Positions 26,262-37,679 of a stretch of 64,000 nucleotides of DNA are shown piece after piece (within the stretch, counting starts at the first letter, position 1; each line of letters opens with the position of its first letter). The stretch is taken from the NCBI GenBank assembly GCA_003290165.1, contig QNQO01000648.1, positions 496,001-560,000 of the forward strand, given 5' to 3'. The position numbers and the translations under genes were made by a program. The notes beneath the pieces are model-generated. The model saw only the letters and a program-made list of their open reading frames with translations. It had not been told where the DNA came from and searched no databases. Source of the stretch: Berberis thunbergii. Taxonomy: Eukaryota; Streptophyta; Magnoliopsida; Ranunculales; Berberidaceae.

Positions 26262-26883
26262 TGAGCCATACACATGTCATGATGATCTCGAGGAATTACA
26301 GGCCCCAGCGTCAGCTCAGCCCTGATTCAGCCTAAGCGGTTCCAAGCTCGCTCAACTCTTACAGCTCGCTGGGCCCAAATGTCTCACAGATATCCTCAAT
26401 ACCCATAAGCCCTACTAAGGCAAGTATATCGAGGGTCAACTTCGGACAGACAACTATAACAGCTCTCTGCTTCCAACTAGGAAGAAGATACCAAAGTACA
26501 TATCACACAAGGAGGCTTTCTCTTACGGAATACCCTCAGATTGTGAACTATCTCCCGCGTATCTAGAAGCACAGGGCTAACATGAAACTTTCCTCCTACA
26601 ACACGACTCCTAATTAGAGAAGGATATCCACGAAGATCTCCTTCCTAAACTACATCATCGATAACATGGTCGAACCAAAACTCCTGCACTATAAACAAGA
26701 CATGAGGTTGGTAAGCTAAGGTACGTTACAAATTTCTTGTTTACAGCATTACACCTTCCTTATATTCATGTTTGACTTTAGCATCACAGTGCTATCGGCC
26801 ACCACAACAGTGGTTCGTGGCTCACGTGCGTTACTTGTGCAGGTCAGCGGGACTAGGTCAAAGTAGGGAGTGGATCGATTGCA
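26262..26883 (+). repeat. 5' LTR of element B (first 28 bp deleted)
   Basis: It matches 43928-44573 and 57517-58173, from TGAGCCATACACATG to the end TGCA, but lacks the TGATGATACACCAAAAC start that the other two copies have. Confidence 0.88.
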
Positions 26884-26889
26884 TTAGTT

Positions 26890-26907
26890 TGGCGCCATCC
26901 GTGGGCA
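26890..26907 (+). promoter_or_regulatory. Primer-binding site of element B
   Basis: TGGCGCCATCCGTGGGCA lies 7 bp after the LTR end. TTGGCGCC(G/A)TC(T/C)GTGGG is the usual sequence at this place in Tat-like plant elements. Confidence 0.75.
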
Positions 26908-26961
26908 ACGACAAAGTTCCTAGCCTTTCACTAGCATCGTCTCCCTTCGAAACACAGAGAG

Positions 26962-28430
26962 ATGGTGACCACTAGATCACGCAACAACTGAGAACAAGGG
27001 GACATGTCAAACGCTCAGGCTGACACTGTACCACCACTTTCAGCGGTTCCGGTTATGAACGGGCAGCAGCCTCACGCCCCCACTCCGACAACAGCAATAA
27101 AGGACCCCAAGATAGATATACTGTCATCTCAAATACAACAGATTGCCATAGTGGTGGAGGCTCTAGCTCGACAAAATTCTCCACCTGCTAATGGAGACCA
27201 GGAGCAGCACGAGCCCTCATCTCTGGAGGATGGTAGAGAGCAAGCATAGGAGAGTCAAGCACCCGCTAGTTCTCATTGGACTAAAGGAGGTTGTGCAGCT
27301 AAAGCGGAGTCCACTGCCAGGGCAGAGTGGCTCGACCCTCAGAACCCCTTCCATAGAGGGGCACACTACCCAAATCTGTTGTATCGTCTCTCTGTCCCAG
27401 CATTCGTGGATCAATTCATGAATGAGGCCATTCTTAAAAAGTTTACTCTTCCGATGCTGGACTTCTACGACGGAACCACCGACCCATTCAACCACCTGCA
27501 CCATTACTAGAATGTAATGGCTCACAAAGAAGGATCTGAGTCGGTGTTGTGTAAAACTTTTCCCACTAGCTTGAAGAAGTCAGCACTAACATGGTTCCAT
27601 AGCCTCCCGTCAAGGTCGATCGACTCCATCAAGACGCTGGCAAAGGAGTTCCTATCGCACTTTGTTGGGTGCTAGCATTTTCAAAAAATCCCACACTAAA
27701 TACTCTCTCTAAAGCAGAGGTCCAATGAGACACTCAAAGAGTATGTCACGCGCTTCAACAACGAGCTGACATTCATTGATGGATGAAGCGATGACACAGC
27801 TGTGACGACATTCACTGTGGGCTTAAATAAGGGAAAACTCTATGAAGACCTCACCTTGGAGCCCCTTCTGGACATGACAGAGCTTCTCAAAAGTGCCTAG
27901 AAACACATTACTTTAGAGGAGTTGAGGACTGTAAAGAGGGAAACCAAAGGCGAAAAGAAGCCCTCCGCTCCTAAGGACAAAAAATGAGGGAAAGAGATGT
28001 GAGGATGAAGAAAGGAGTAAGAGAAAGCGCAATGAACACAAACAAGACCCTAGGTGGTCAAGGCTAGAGAAAGCCTCCAATTTCGTTGGATCCGAAGTCG
28101 TGACACCTTTCAATTCTAGCACGTCTGACATACTAAACTTCATGAAAAACTGGGAAGATCTAAAGTGGCCCCCAAAGTAGAGCGGAGACCCCTCCAAGCA
28201 TGACAACGACAAGTACTGCGTGTACCACAAAGAAGGCGACCATGATACCAACGACTGCAAGAGTTTGAGGTTTGAGATTGAGTACTGGATCCGCATGGGC
28301 AAACTAAAAGAATTCCTGAACTCTGAGGAGTGACAAGAACAAACCAAGGACCAGGAGGAGTCAATTAAGGAGATAGAGGAGGACATTCTAGGCATAATCT
28401 ATATTCTTCATGGAGTTGGACCGAATGAAG
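26962..28430 (+). pseudogene. gag remnant of element B
   Basis: The first ATG at 26962 (MVTTRSRNN) meets a stop after nine codons; the frame resumes at 27004. Downstream, in the same frame but crossed by many stops, are AFVDQFMNEAILKKFTLPML, DFYDGTTDPFNHLHHY, SALTWFHSLPSRSIDSI and NETLKEYVTRFNNELTFIDG, the capsid region of plant Tat-like gag. A YCVYHKEGDHDTNDC zinc-binding motif follows at about 28216-28260. Several stops are TAG or TGA where the relative in element C or the family has a sense codon. The protein is not expressible. Confidence 0.85.
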
Positions 28431-28599
28431 ACTAGTTGTATAGGTCCCACAAACGGACCTTGCTGAAGATGCGGACACGACCCGTGGAAAGGATAGATGC
28501 ATTTGCTACTCAAGGGTTCTGAGCCACATTCCCACCTCAACCTTCACAGACAAGGACCTCAAAGGAGTCCGAGCACCGTACAATGATGCTCTAGTCATA

Positions 28600-28660
28600 T
28601 CAATATCTATTGCAAAGTGGGAGGTAAAGAGAACTCTAGTGGACACAGGAAGCTTACTCG
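28600..28660 (+). pseudogene. Aspartic protease of element B, first part with the DTG motif
   Basis: TLVDTGSLL (28633-28659) is the catalytic strand. CACTA-3 begins immediately after it. The rest of the domain is at 37680-38070. Confidence 0.75.
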
Positions 28661-28679
28661 CACTACACCAAAATCCCCC

Positions 28680-29075
28680 ATTAGCAACGGTTCTATACCG
28701 TGGGCGTAAGCCATTGCCACGGCTAAGAGCCGTGGACTACAAGGGCGTCGCGAAATCATTTGTAACGGCTATAAACCGTTGCTAAAATTGTAGCAACGGT
28801 TTTATACTTGAAGGGGGGGGGCGTGATTTTCAGCAATTAGCAACGGTTATAAACCGTTGCAATAATAATAGCAACGGTTTTTAGCCGTGGCAACAATAGG
28901 AACGGTTTTAAGCCGTGACAAGATGTACATATTAGCAACGGTTATAAACCGTGTCTAATTAAGTAGCAACGGTTTTAAGCCGTGGCTAACCCTAGCCACG
29001 GTTATAAGCCGTGGCAAGGTAGCCACGGTTTTTAGCCGTTGCAATAGTTAGCCACGGTTTAAAACCGTGGCAAAT
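28680..29075. repeat. Left subterminal repeats of CACTA-3
   Basis: At least ten units such as AGCAACGGTTTTAAGCCGTGG and GCCACGGTTATAAGCCGTGGC occur. Each is itself palindromic (ACGGTT...AACCGT), so the region can form many hairpins. Confidence 0.88.
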
Positions 29076-29097
29076 TTTTTTTTTTTTTTAATTTTTT

Positions 29098-29122
29098 ATT
29101 ATTATTATTATTATTATTATTT
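29098..29122. repeat. (TTA)n microsatellite
   Basis: About eight ATT units follow a T-run, just inside the left subterminal region of CACTA-3. Confidence 0.9.
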
Positions 29123-29367
29123 TTGCTATCAAATGACTTTGAGTCATTGAGTCAAAATCTATCAAATAATGGAGGCAAAGTAATGTAATTAATAAGAAAA
29201 TGTATTACATAGAGTCAAAATCTATCAAATAATATCTCAAATACAAATTTCTAGGAGGCATATCTAAGCTTGTTTCATCCAAATTTCTTCTGTTGTTTGA
29301 ATCTTGACTTTTCCTTGTTAAACTTTGTTGATTGTTCATGTGAGTACCACTATAGTTCTTCATATGG

Positions 29368-29712
29368 TCAATGAGAGTCTTTAAGCATATCTAGGAGGCA
29401 TTTCATATTTAAATCCTCCTTAGCGTCCCTATCATCAGCAACCTCATCCAATTTTTTGAGAAAACATTTCCTATCTTGGATATCAAGTGGATGATCCTTC
29501 TCACCCTGCACCGGTTTAAAGAAAAATTCATAAGATCTTCTGAATATGAGAAAGTGTTTTCGTTTAGGTAAACTCAATGCAGTCATCAAATTTGCGAAAA
29601 TCTTACATCCTGAAATTTTGGCCAGATTTTCCCAGGTTCCACCAAATCCATATTTTTGCTGTTGGCTAATGTCCTGTACCTGTTCATAGCCAATAGTCAA
29701 TGACGAGGTCAA
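29368..29712 (-). pseudogene. Unidentified 115-codon open stretch, possible captured exon
   Basis: The minus-strand protein is open and has normal composition: KYGFGGTWENLAKISGCKIF, LMTALSLPKRKHFLIFRRSY, FFFKPVQGEKDHPLDIQDRK and LDEVADDRDAKEDLNMK. It is unlike intergenic DNA and lies just downstream of the HSP70 exons in the same orientation. I do not recognise the family. An exon of a fourth captured gene is the simplest reading. Confidence 0.4.
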
Positions 29713-29866
29713 TCATAAACGCTACTTCGTGATTAATAGTAATGAAAGGCAAACTGGTAGAATGAAAAGAGTTTATCAGTTTTACGTGAATCAGTTTAAG
29801 CTAAAAAAAATAAAAAAAAATTTAACAGAAGAAGATGTTACAGCAGCACAAAAGCAACCAGCGCAC

Positions 29867-30992
29867 CTTATATTTGTTTGTGTCAAAGATGACAACTCCA
29901 TCTTGGGTTTTTCAGCAGTTTCAGTGAGTCGCTGAAGAGCCTGTTTGTCCTTCAAAAGATCAATACCTTCATCTCTTTTGAATTCAGCTGCAAGCCAATC
30001 TACGATTCTCTGATTCGAAGGTGCATAATTACCAAAAAATTGTCAGAGCCAATCAACTGTAGCATTCTAAGAAGTAATGGTTTTTGAAAAAATTAATTAA
30101 TAAACAAATAACAAATAAAAGAAGAAGATTCAACTCTTGCAAACCTTGTCAAAATCATCACCACCCAAATGAGTATCTCCAGATGTGGACAAGACCTCAA
30201 ATACTCCATCACCAACCTCAAGCACTGCAACAGATGTAGCAAAAAGAATCACATACTGCACACTAACCTAATTATAAGAAAAATATAAACAAACAGCATC
30301 TAAACATGCAATATGACAGTGATTCAAATTAAAAGGGAAAGAAAAAAAAGTTGTTTAGCTGGTAAAACCCCAACCTCATTGGCAAATTAAAGCAAGTAGC
30401 ATTCTTCCCATTTGCACAGCACTTCAAAAGAAAATGACTAGACAATTCAAACCAGATAGATACTCGATGGATATGACCAAAAAAAAAAACCAGATAGATA
30501 TTCAATCAATTCACTGATCAGCCTCAGCTTAATAACCATATCATATTCTCTTATTAAGTAGAAAAATGTGCACTGTCCAAGTGTGATCCATATCAGATTA
30601 AGCCCCTATAAAGCATATGTTGTACACAGAGAGTAGAAAATCTGGAGTCTGGACATTGTGAGTTAATCAACCCTGGGAAAACGGAAAACCACAATAAAGA
30701 TAGGTAATTGAATGTATAGACACTAGACAGACTAAATACCTGATATATCAAAGGTACCACCACCAAGGTCAAATACTAGAATGGTTTCATTATTCTTCTT
30801 CTCAAACCCATATGCCAGAGAAGCAGCAGTAGGTTCATTAATAATACGAAGAACATCTAATCCTGCAATACGTCCAACATCCTTTGTTGTTGTCCTTTGA
30901 GAGTCATTGAAATAAGCAGGCACGGTTACTACAGCTTTGGTGACACTATCACTCAAAAACTTGGATGCATCATCTACAAGCTTCCTCAAGAC
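29867..30992 (-). pseudogene. HSP70: Captured exons of a stromal (DnaK-type) HSP70
   Basis: Three minus-strand exons with GT/AG borders are present. 30992-30740 reads [56 protein letters not shown] and [12 protein letters not shown]. 30224-30145 reads [20 protein letters not shown] and GDDFDK. 30009-29867 reads [34 protein letters not shown] and [11 protein letters not shown]. These are the second half of the ATPase domain, including the DLGGGTFD phosphate-binding motif, and match chloroplast-type Hsp70 (folding and import chaperone). Reading is open in all three exons. The N-terminus and the substrate-binding domain are missing. Confidence 0.88.
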
Positions 30993-31255
30993 CTAAACAA
31001 AAAGTGAAAAAGCATGAAACTTAAAAGAAGGATCAATGATAAATACAAATTAACAATTAGCAAAAGCAAAATTTAGAAAGTATCTTAGGCCTTAAAGGGT
31101 GGACTGAATAAATTTTTTGCGGCGTTAAACATCTTACTGACAAGAACTAAAACTCTTGAAAGTAATCACAATAATAAATGAAAATGAGAAACTAAAACAT
31201 AAGATACTGCTGAGATGAAAAGATTTATAGTTCAGTTTTTCCTCAACTTGTCTCC

Positions 31256-31546
31256 TCTTTAAAACAGATTCTTGACAAGGTGATGAGTGAATTGCCAGTT
31301 ATAGAGTAGAAGTAAAATTTTGAGGTTTCTCAATACTAAGTGACTAAACTAGAAACATAAAATAAAAATTGACTCTTTTAAGAAACCTCAGTAGAATTAG
31401 CAGTAAAAAATTCCAGACGTACCAAATTCTCTGCCCCAGGAAGGTTTCCTCTTTTTGCAAGACTAACAGCAAGCTCCAAATTGTTTAGCTATAGCAGTTG
31501 CAAGAGCACACTCGTGAGAAATACATTTCAGTTGCTATGTTACTTA
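31256..31546. repeat. Direct repeat, copy 1 (~290 bp)
   Basis: Nearly identical to 33245-33535, with a handful of single-base differences and indels. It contains the clathrin heavy chain exon. The 1.7 kb between the copies is unrelated sequence. Confidence 0.9.
31423..31488 (-). pseudogene. CHC: Captured clathrin heavy chain exon, copy 1 (frameshifted)
   Basis: The minus-strand stretch reads [19 protein letters not shown] up to a GTACGT donor. This is a conserved helix of the clathrin heavy chain N-terminal/linker region, the main coat protein of endocytic vesicles. An extra A (run of three at 31478-31480) relative to copy 2 shifts the frame at the 5' side. No other clathrin exon was recognised. 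Confidence 0.7.
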
Positions 31547-32404
31547 ACTAGGATATGGCCAATATATGCTAGTTAAGATCTTGACAGTCCACCCATTTTC
31601 ATATCCATACTGTTTTCACTGAATATTGGTTGATTCTTGACATGAGCCTACAATAATTTATTACACGATACGCAAGAAATGTAAGGGAAATTTGATACCA
31701 ATAACAATCTTATACCTACAAAGAAAGGAAACACGATAAATAATGTAAAAGCTCCTAAGTGGTGGCAAAATCATTGTGTGGTCTGCACATGAGCCTTATA
31801 ATTATAATATGAACTGTAATCATGTTTGATTGAATATAAGAACATGGTTTTGGTCTAAGAATAGCATGCTAAGAAACTAACACAATTAAAAACCACATTA
31901 GTTTACCTAACAAAAGATGCCCATAGTTCATGAAAAAGTAGACTTTCAAGAACTTTAGAGATGCTATAAGGGGTGAATAGGAGCTGTACTGATTGTGCCC
32001 TCCATTTTCATTCATAAAATAAACAAAAAACACATTGCTTTTCTGCATTTTGTTGGCTTCTACCAAGAAAAGAAAGAAAGAAGAAGAAGACGATGGAATA
32101 GTTTTTAAGCACATTTCACTTTTAAAGGATGGTGACTTGCTAGATAGCTTTTTAGTTGTCACCAACAAAGGCACTAGTGGTAGAGTTAAGAAATCACACA
32201 GGGATTGTTCAAATCTAGATATTTTTGACTGTCAAAACCTTCGCCCCTAAGGTTTCTTTTACTTGTGGTGGGCTGAGTTATTGTTTAGGTTTTGCCTGAG
32301 CCCACCCAGCCTGAGCCCATGATTGAGTCCAGATCTCGACGCTCATCGATTAGGGCATGAGCTTGAATGTCAACATGTTTGATCCCTTCTAGCCGTCGAG
32401 GAAA

Positions 32405-32522
32405 GGGGCGAGGGGGTGGGTATTACCACTCATCCCCCTTGAGATTTGCAAAGCCGTGTGTCTCGAGGGCACATGCATGCATCTCAAGGGGGATGAGTGG
32501 TCACACTCACCCCCTCCCCCGT
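32405..32522. repeat. Hairpin-forming inverted repeat
   Basis: CCACTCATCCCCCTTGAGA near 32427 is mirrored by TCTCAAGGGGGATGAGTGG near 32481. Outside these arms, GAGGGGGTGGGT and CACCCCCTCCCCC extend the pairing. The loop is about 35 bp. It lies between the two clathrin exon copies. Confidence 0.8.
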
Positions 32523-32719
32523 TTCCTCGCCATTTAGAATTTTCCTTGTTAAAAATATTGAAATTGAAGTCTTATACCAAAAGCTGATATAGAAGGCTTA
32601 TACGCCTTGGGTTCTCTGGTCACGGTTCAAAGGGAAGCCCTAGCTTGATATCATTTGACAGGTGTTGTGGATGAAAAGCACAAGGGAGGGCTCAAATACT
32701 CTTTTAACAAGGCATTGAC

Positions 32720-32831
32720 ACACTGTCAATGGTAGCCTCATTAATTGGCTAATGTTGTGGTAGTTCAACCCTCACGTCTCAGGTTTAATAAGCATCCGCA
32801 ACACGCTTGCCTTTCAAAAAGAAAAAAAAAA
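32720..32831 (+). mobile_element. Possible SINE or LINE 3' fragment
   Basis: GTTCAACCC resembles a pol III B box, with a poor A-box-like TAGCCTCATTAATTGG about 30 bp upstream. The segment ends CTTGCCTTTCAAAAAGA(A)n, as non-LTR elements do. The end CTTGCCTTTC also appears reversed next to the LINE tail at 44709-44730. No clear target duplication was found. Confidence 0.3.
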
Positions 32832-33244
32832 TGGTGAATGTTTTGAAATTTTTTAGAGCTAGGCCTAGTGCCAGGGAGGCTCTCTAGCACGTTTCATTCA
32901 TAAACATCAATTCCATTGTAACAAATTCCAACCATTTGAGCAAAGGGTGAGAAATGAATTCAATTTCACATCTCAAGATCCAATTTTTAATAATAAATTT
33001 GATGATTTTTACAAAAATTGAAATGAAAATACACATAGAAACAAAATTTTATTTCAACATATACAAATATCACTCCAATATATACATTTGCTAGGAGATC
33101 CAATTCGCTGATTCTTTGTACATGTTTGATGCAAACTGAAACAAGCAAACAACTTTCAACAATTCTAGGTAATCAGGCTAGCTAGCCATTTTTTTGCTAG
33201 GGTTGAGTCTTTTTACAATTTTATCCCTTTTTACAATTAAACTA

Positions 33245-33535
33245 GTCTTTAAAACAGATTCTTGACAAGGTGATGAGCGAATTGCCAGTTATAGAGTAGA
33301 AGTAAAATTTTGAGGTTTCTCAATACTAAGTGACTAAACTAGAAACATAAAATAAAAAATTGACTCTTTTAAGAAACCTCAGTAGAATTAGCAGTAAAAA
33401 ATTCCAGACGTACCAAATTCTCTGCCCCAGGAAGGTTTCCTCTTTTTGCAAGACTAACAGCAAGCTCCAATTGTTTAGCTATAGCAGTTGCAAGAGCACA
33501 CTCGTGAGAAATACATTTCAGTTGCTATGTTAGTA
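33245..33535. repeat. Direct repeat, copy 2 (~290 bp)
   Basis: See 31256-31546. This copy retains the clathrin exon without the extra A. Confidence 0.9.
33414..33478 (-). pseudogene. CHC: Captured clathrin heavy chain exon, copy 2
   Basis: Minus strand, reading [20 protein letters not shown] then L, between a CTATAG acceptor at 33479-33480 and a GTACGT donor. This copy is open. It is likely the original, with copy 1 a later duplicate, but the order is not provable here. Confidence 0.72.
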
Positions 33536-34466
33536 ACTAAAAAGGTAAATCTATGTTAGTAACAAAAATAAAAAGGTTACAACATTAATTCAAGGGTCTG
33601 ACTAACGAAAACATTAAACTAGTCTTTCAAGGTTTAATAAAATAGGATAGCTAGGAATTAGTTAGAGAAGAGTATGAAGAAGAAAGAACAGTTTCGAAAG
33701 GTCAACAACCCTAAGTATGTGCAACGGTAGAATCAAGGACTGTTACAGTGATTCTGATTTGGGGAAGATGACAATTTAGGTGCTTGTTTTATTAATCTCT
33801 TCACAGCCCTTAAGATCTTCTAGAGATGCATATTTTGCTATCAGGGCATTTCAGTTGTCCATTCAACAAAACAATTAAGATTAACCTTAGTAAACCAAAA
33901 CAATTAAGATTAATCTTAGTAAGCTTTCAATCCATATGTGCATGTCTGATTGGGAGAGTATCTTCTCCATCACTTGTGATTTTGTCAGTCACTTAGTTTC
34001 TTATTGCTTTAAATACAATTGCTTTGTTTGATTAAAAAAAAAATTCTCCCACAAAATGTACTGCTTAAGTCTACATCCAAAGAACCACCAATTGCTTTGT
34101 TTGATTTAAAAAAAAAAGCATTCTCCCACTTATGACTGCCAAGAAGTTAAAAATTGCAAAGACCAAGAGAAAAAATGAGACTACTAAGAAAGTAGAAATT
34201 GAGGAACAAAACACTAAAGAAAATAAAAATTTTTAATTCAAGCTACTTGTTGCAAATGATAACCTGCTAAGGCAGATAATATAATAAAATTAAAAGCCTA
34301 CGTGGCTGAGAAGGCCACAAGGCAAGGGCTACAAATGAGTGCTATATTGTGAAATTAAAGGTGCATTTGGAAAACAATAAAAATAGTGACATAACACTAC
34401 ATTACTTCAAAATAACAACAATGAAGTCCAAACCCGAGAAGATTATAGTGGCATAAGGATACATAC

Positions 34467-36807
34467 CTCTATAGGATCCAACTGCAGTATGCTTTCCAAC
34501 AGTGGGCGTGCCATAAGTGTTTCATCAGCACACCATATTGATTTTGGTTGCAGCAAAGAACTATATACATCTGGCAAGACCAAGCAAATCAACTGCCATC
34601 GATAATAGTGTTATTAGGAATTGTATTGGAGGTATAATATTAATGAGGTTCAAGTGCTAGAATACAGTATTTTCTTTGATGTTTTATATTTGTAGAGATC
34701 AACCTCAAAGGATCAACCATAATCATGAGGGCAGTTGTTTGAAGAATACAAGATAAGGAATCAACATGGAGAGCAGGTTTCACATGTAAACAATAAATAA
34801 CAAGAATGCTACACTCAAGAAATTATTGTTTTATCGACTGAAAAAAGATGCATTAAAATAAGCTCGAAAAATGCAAGAGGAGAGTATCATTTAAGCATAC
34901 AAACCCAAAAGTTACACCAGAAGAATCACAAAACAAGGAAGCCCAATTGAACTAAAAAATTTCAAAGGAGATGTCTTTCAGTATGTCCCAGGCAATGCCA
35001 AACTATGAAGCTAATGTCTTGGCACAGACTAAGGATACACTAAGGATACTACATACACAAGACTAATGTCTTTCAGTATCCTTAGTTTTTATTTACACTA
35101 AGGATATTACACACACAAGACTAAATGAAAACTAAATCATTTGAGCTCCAATTGAGCTGAAACCTTAAGGAAAATAACGAATTCACATCATAAACGTGTT
35201 AAAGTTTCTGCCCGTTTTGACACGGCACCTCGAGATATGCATAAAAATAATTTTGAGGGCCCACCTTGAGTGCAATACAAACCGGCTTCCGCCCGTTGTC
35301 CAAGACCCTTGAAGAGGCATCTAAACAGATATCTCCAGGAGCAATGTTTAAATATGCTGAAACTTTTACACGCTTGTAGTGTTAATTAGTATTTTCCTCA
35401 AAATTTTACTTAAAATTGAGCTCAAACGAACTAAAAAAACATAATTTTTTAGTTTAGTAGTGTCGTTAATTTAAAACACTAGTGGATTTTAAATGCGCGG
35501 TCATAATGTGTTTTGTCCATAAACTACCAATGACCCTTATAATTATTCCAGCACCAACATCCACTTCCATCCTCCCCCCAAAGCAGTAGGAAAATCTGTT
35601 GAAACTTGCAAAAAAAATCGAAGTTTATGTGTTCAACTTTATACCTTTTGGGGTGAATTTTTATTGTGTTTTATAATACAGATTTTTGCTGCACTAAAAG
35701 AGGACCTGGTAGTCCATTAAAAAGGTGAAGGATGCCAGCAAATATGTTTGACTATGTATTGTAAATATACCCTTTGAAGCACTTCAATACTAAACAAAAT
35801 TCTCAATAAACTCTTTTAGTCAATACATAATCAACTCCAAATTGGGCTTTCTTTATGTTTTAAATTTTTCATGAGGTTTGTTTATCTAAGACCGGGAACA
35901 AACTTTCCAGAACCATTTTCCCTTCTTCAAAAATAAGTTCGTTTAAAAGGTTCATTTTAAAAAAAATATGTATATACCGAGGCTCTTCCAACATTATCGC
36001 TTGCCCCCATGAATTGCACAAAAGATGGCATGATATATGTATTATGATATTTGACATAATTGAGGGGTGAATATGAATGTCAAATACTTCATTTAACTTA
36101 TGTTATGAGATGTGAAAGATATCTTTTAACTCGTTTAAATGATTAAGGACTACATATGGCCTTTCGTTATGGTGATATGTTATAAGAAATGTTCTAAAAG
36201 TGTAATCCATGTTAAAATGGAATGGAAATGAAAATACAACTTTATAAAATGAAAAGAATGATGCTCACTGTAGCTAAGTAATCATACTGCTTCAACTGAA
36301 GCTCTTGACGATTGTCTTCCTCTACATTGAATGATCCACCCACTTCAGCCTGCAAATAGCATTTTCAATCATTAAAATTCCAATACACCTAAAATTTCAA
36401 CACAAACCCTTCAAACAGGGAAGAAAAAAAAACTTACCTCTCCTTCAAATATGAAATAGATTCCATCTCCCTTATCCCCTTCGCGAACAACATATTCCCT
36501 GGGGTCTACAATACATCACAAGCATATAATCTCAATCACCAATTTCAAATCCTTACGAGCAATCAACAAACAAATTGTGCATTCTGACTTACTGTAATGT
36601 TTTGATTTGAACAACTTCCGCAATTTCTTGATTGATGAACTCGGGAAGCCTCTGGAGTAGAGGAACATGACCAAGGAAACCCGACCACTTGTCATCCATG
36701 CAAAACAATCAAAAAACGAGATTGTTTTCAATAAATCAAACAAAGCTATTAAAGAATTCATAAAATGATAAATTAGGGTTTCAAGAATCACCTGATTCGA
36801 TATCCAT
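34467..36807 (-). pseudogene. Captured 5' exons of an acyl-CoA thioesterase II with cyclic-nucleotide-binding-like domain
   Basis: Five minus-strand exons have GT/AG borders: 36807-36792 (start, MDIES), 36687-36593 (FLGHVPLLQRLP), 36505-36438 (PREYVVREGDKGDGIYFIFE), 36349-36269 (AEVGGSFNVEEDNRQELQLK) and 34592-34467 (LICLVLPDVYSSLLQPKSIW, then LLESILQLDPIE). This is the N-terminal cNMP-binding-like domain and the lead-in to the first hotdog domain of plant peroxisomal-type acyl-CoA thioesterase II (ACH2-like). The catalytic part is missing. About 0.3 kb upstream of the ATG resembles the native leader. In 36687-36593 two frames both look partly coding, so a small indel is possible. This is the rightmost cargo of CACTA-3. 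Confidence 0.82.
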
Positions 36808-37102
36808 TTCAAAGGTTTGACAAAAGCTAGGTCTTTCTTTCGCTCTCGAAGCCCTCTCTCCCCGCGATTGTGGAATTGATGTAATGTACGAAAGCAAGAA
36901 TAGCAACGAGAGGGGATTCGGGGGAAATTGATCCATTCGGAGAAATCTTCTTCTCCTCCTCTTCAGGAAATCGAGCTTGAGAAAAGAAGAAAGTGGATTA
37001 ACAAAGAGGGTTTGCTTTGCTGAAAGAAGAAAAAAAAATCAGAAGAGAGATTAACAAAGAAGATCTAAAGAATAAGGAGATCTAAAGATGAAGAAGGAGA
37101 TC

Positions 37103-37152
37103 TTACCTTCTCTTTCTTCTTCTTCTTCTTCTTCTTCTTCTTCTTCTTCTAT
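37103..37152. repeat. (TTC)n microsatellite and TTC-rich tract
   Basis: A long TTC run is followed by degenerate CCTTCTTCTTCC repeats to about 37340, in the leader region between the thioesterase fragment and the right end of CACTA-3. Confidence 0.9.
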
Positions 37153-37439
37153 CGTCCTCTCCTTCATTCGTCCTTCTTCTTCCCTGCTTCAAGAGTCTGT
37201 TTCGTCCCTGCTTCTTCTTCTATCGTCCTTCCCTGTTTCGTCCTTCTTCTTCCCCGTTTCGTCCTTCTTCTTCTTCCCTGTTTCGTCCTTCTTCTTCTTC
37301 TTCCCTGCTTCTCCTTCATTCGTCCTTCTTCTTTCTTTCGAGAATATCTGTTTTTCATCAATTTTTTTCGCCAAAGCGCGAAAATCTCCCTCCAAAGCGC
37401 GAAACCATTTTGGCGAAAGTGTGAAAGTTAAAAAATTTT

Positions 37440-37679
37440 AGCTACGGTTTCAAACCGTTGGCAGGTTTAGCCACGGTTATAAACCGTTGGCAGTTATAGC
37501 CACGGTTTAAAACCGTAGCAACCCTTTTAGTGTAGTGTTTTTTCCCCACGGTTTTATTTTTTAGCAACGGTTTTAAACCGTTGGTCATTATAGCCACGGT
37601 TTTTAGCCGTGGCAAATAAACCAACGGCTTAGAGCCGTGGCCACCTCCCCGTAGCTAAACGAGCCTTTTGGGTGTAGTG
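37440..37679. repeat. Right subterminal repeats of CACTA-3
   Basis: Units of GCCACGGTTTTAAACCGT type run up to the end. An internal terminus-like CCCTTTTAGTGTAGTG at about 37522-37537 precedes the true end at 37679, echoing the duplicated end of CACTA-1. Confidence 0.85.

Larger units (their letters stand above)
28661..37679. mobile_element. CACTA-3: non-autonomous CACTA transposon carrying exons of three host genes
   Basis: The left end is CACTACACCAAAATC and the right end CTTTTGGGTGTAGTG. The target duplication TCG flanks it (28658-28660 and 37680-37682). Subterminal regions are packed with the CGGTTTTAAGCCG-type motif (left 28680-29075, right 37440-37640). The termini, the motif and a GCG-rich right module (37358-37425) match CACTA-1, so they are one family. 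No transposase is seen. On the minus strand, from right to left, it carries acyl-CoA thioesterase, clathrin heavy chain and HSP70 exons. Its insertion point splits the protease of element B. Confidence 0.93.

Noticed and set aside
27913..28395. 160-codon minus-strand frame opposite gag of element B
   Set aside because: Antisense shadow of the gag tail; no family resemblance, and the equivalent stretch in element C does not keep it.
28680..29075. Clustered short palindromes as possible terminators or CRISPR repeats
   Set aside because: They are subterminal CACTA motifs, next to a TIR and repeated at the other end.
29867..30992. HSP70 as a functional host gene
   Set aside because: Only the middle of the ATPase domain is present, inside CACTA-3.
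37164..37395. Minus-strand open frames rich in Lys, Arg and Glu
   Set aside because: They are translations of the TTC/GAA microsatellite tract; low complexity and not conserved in type.
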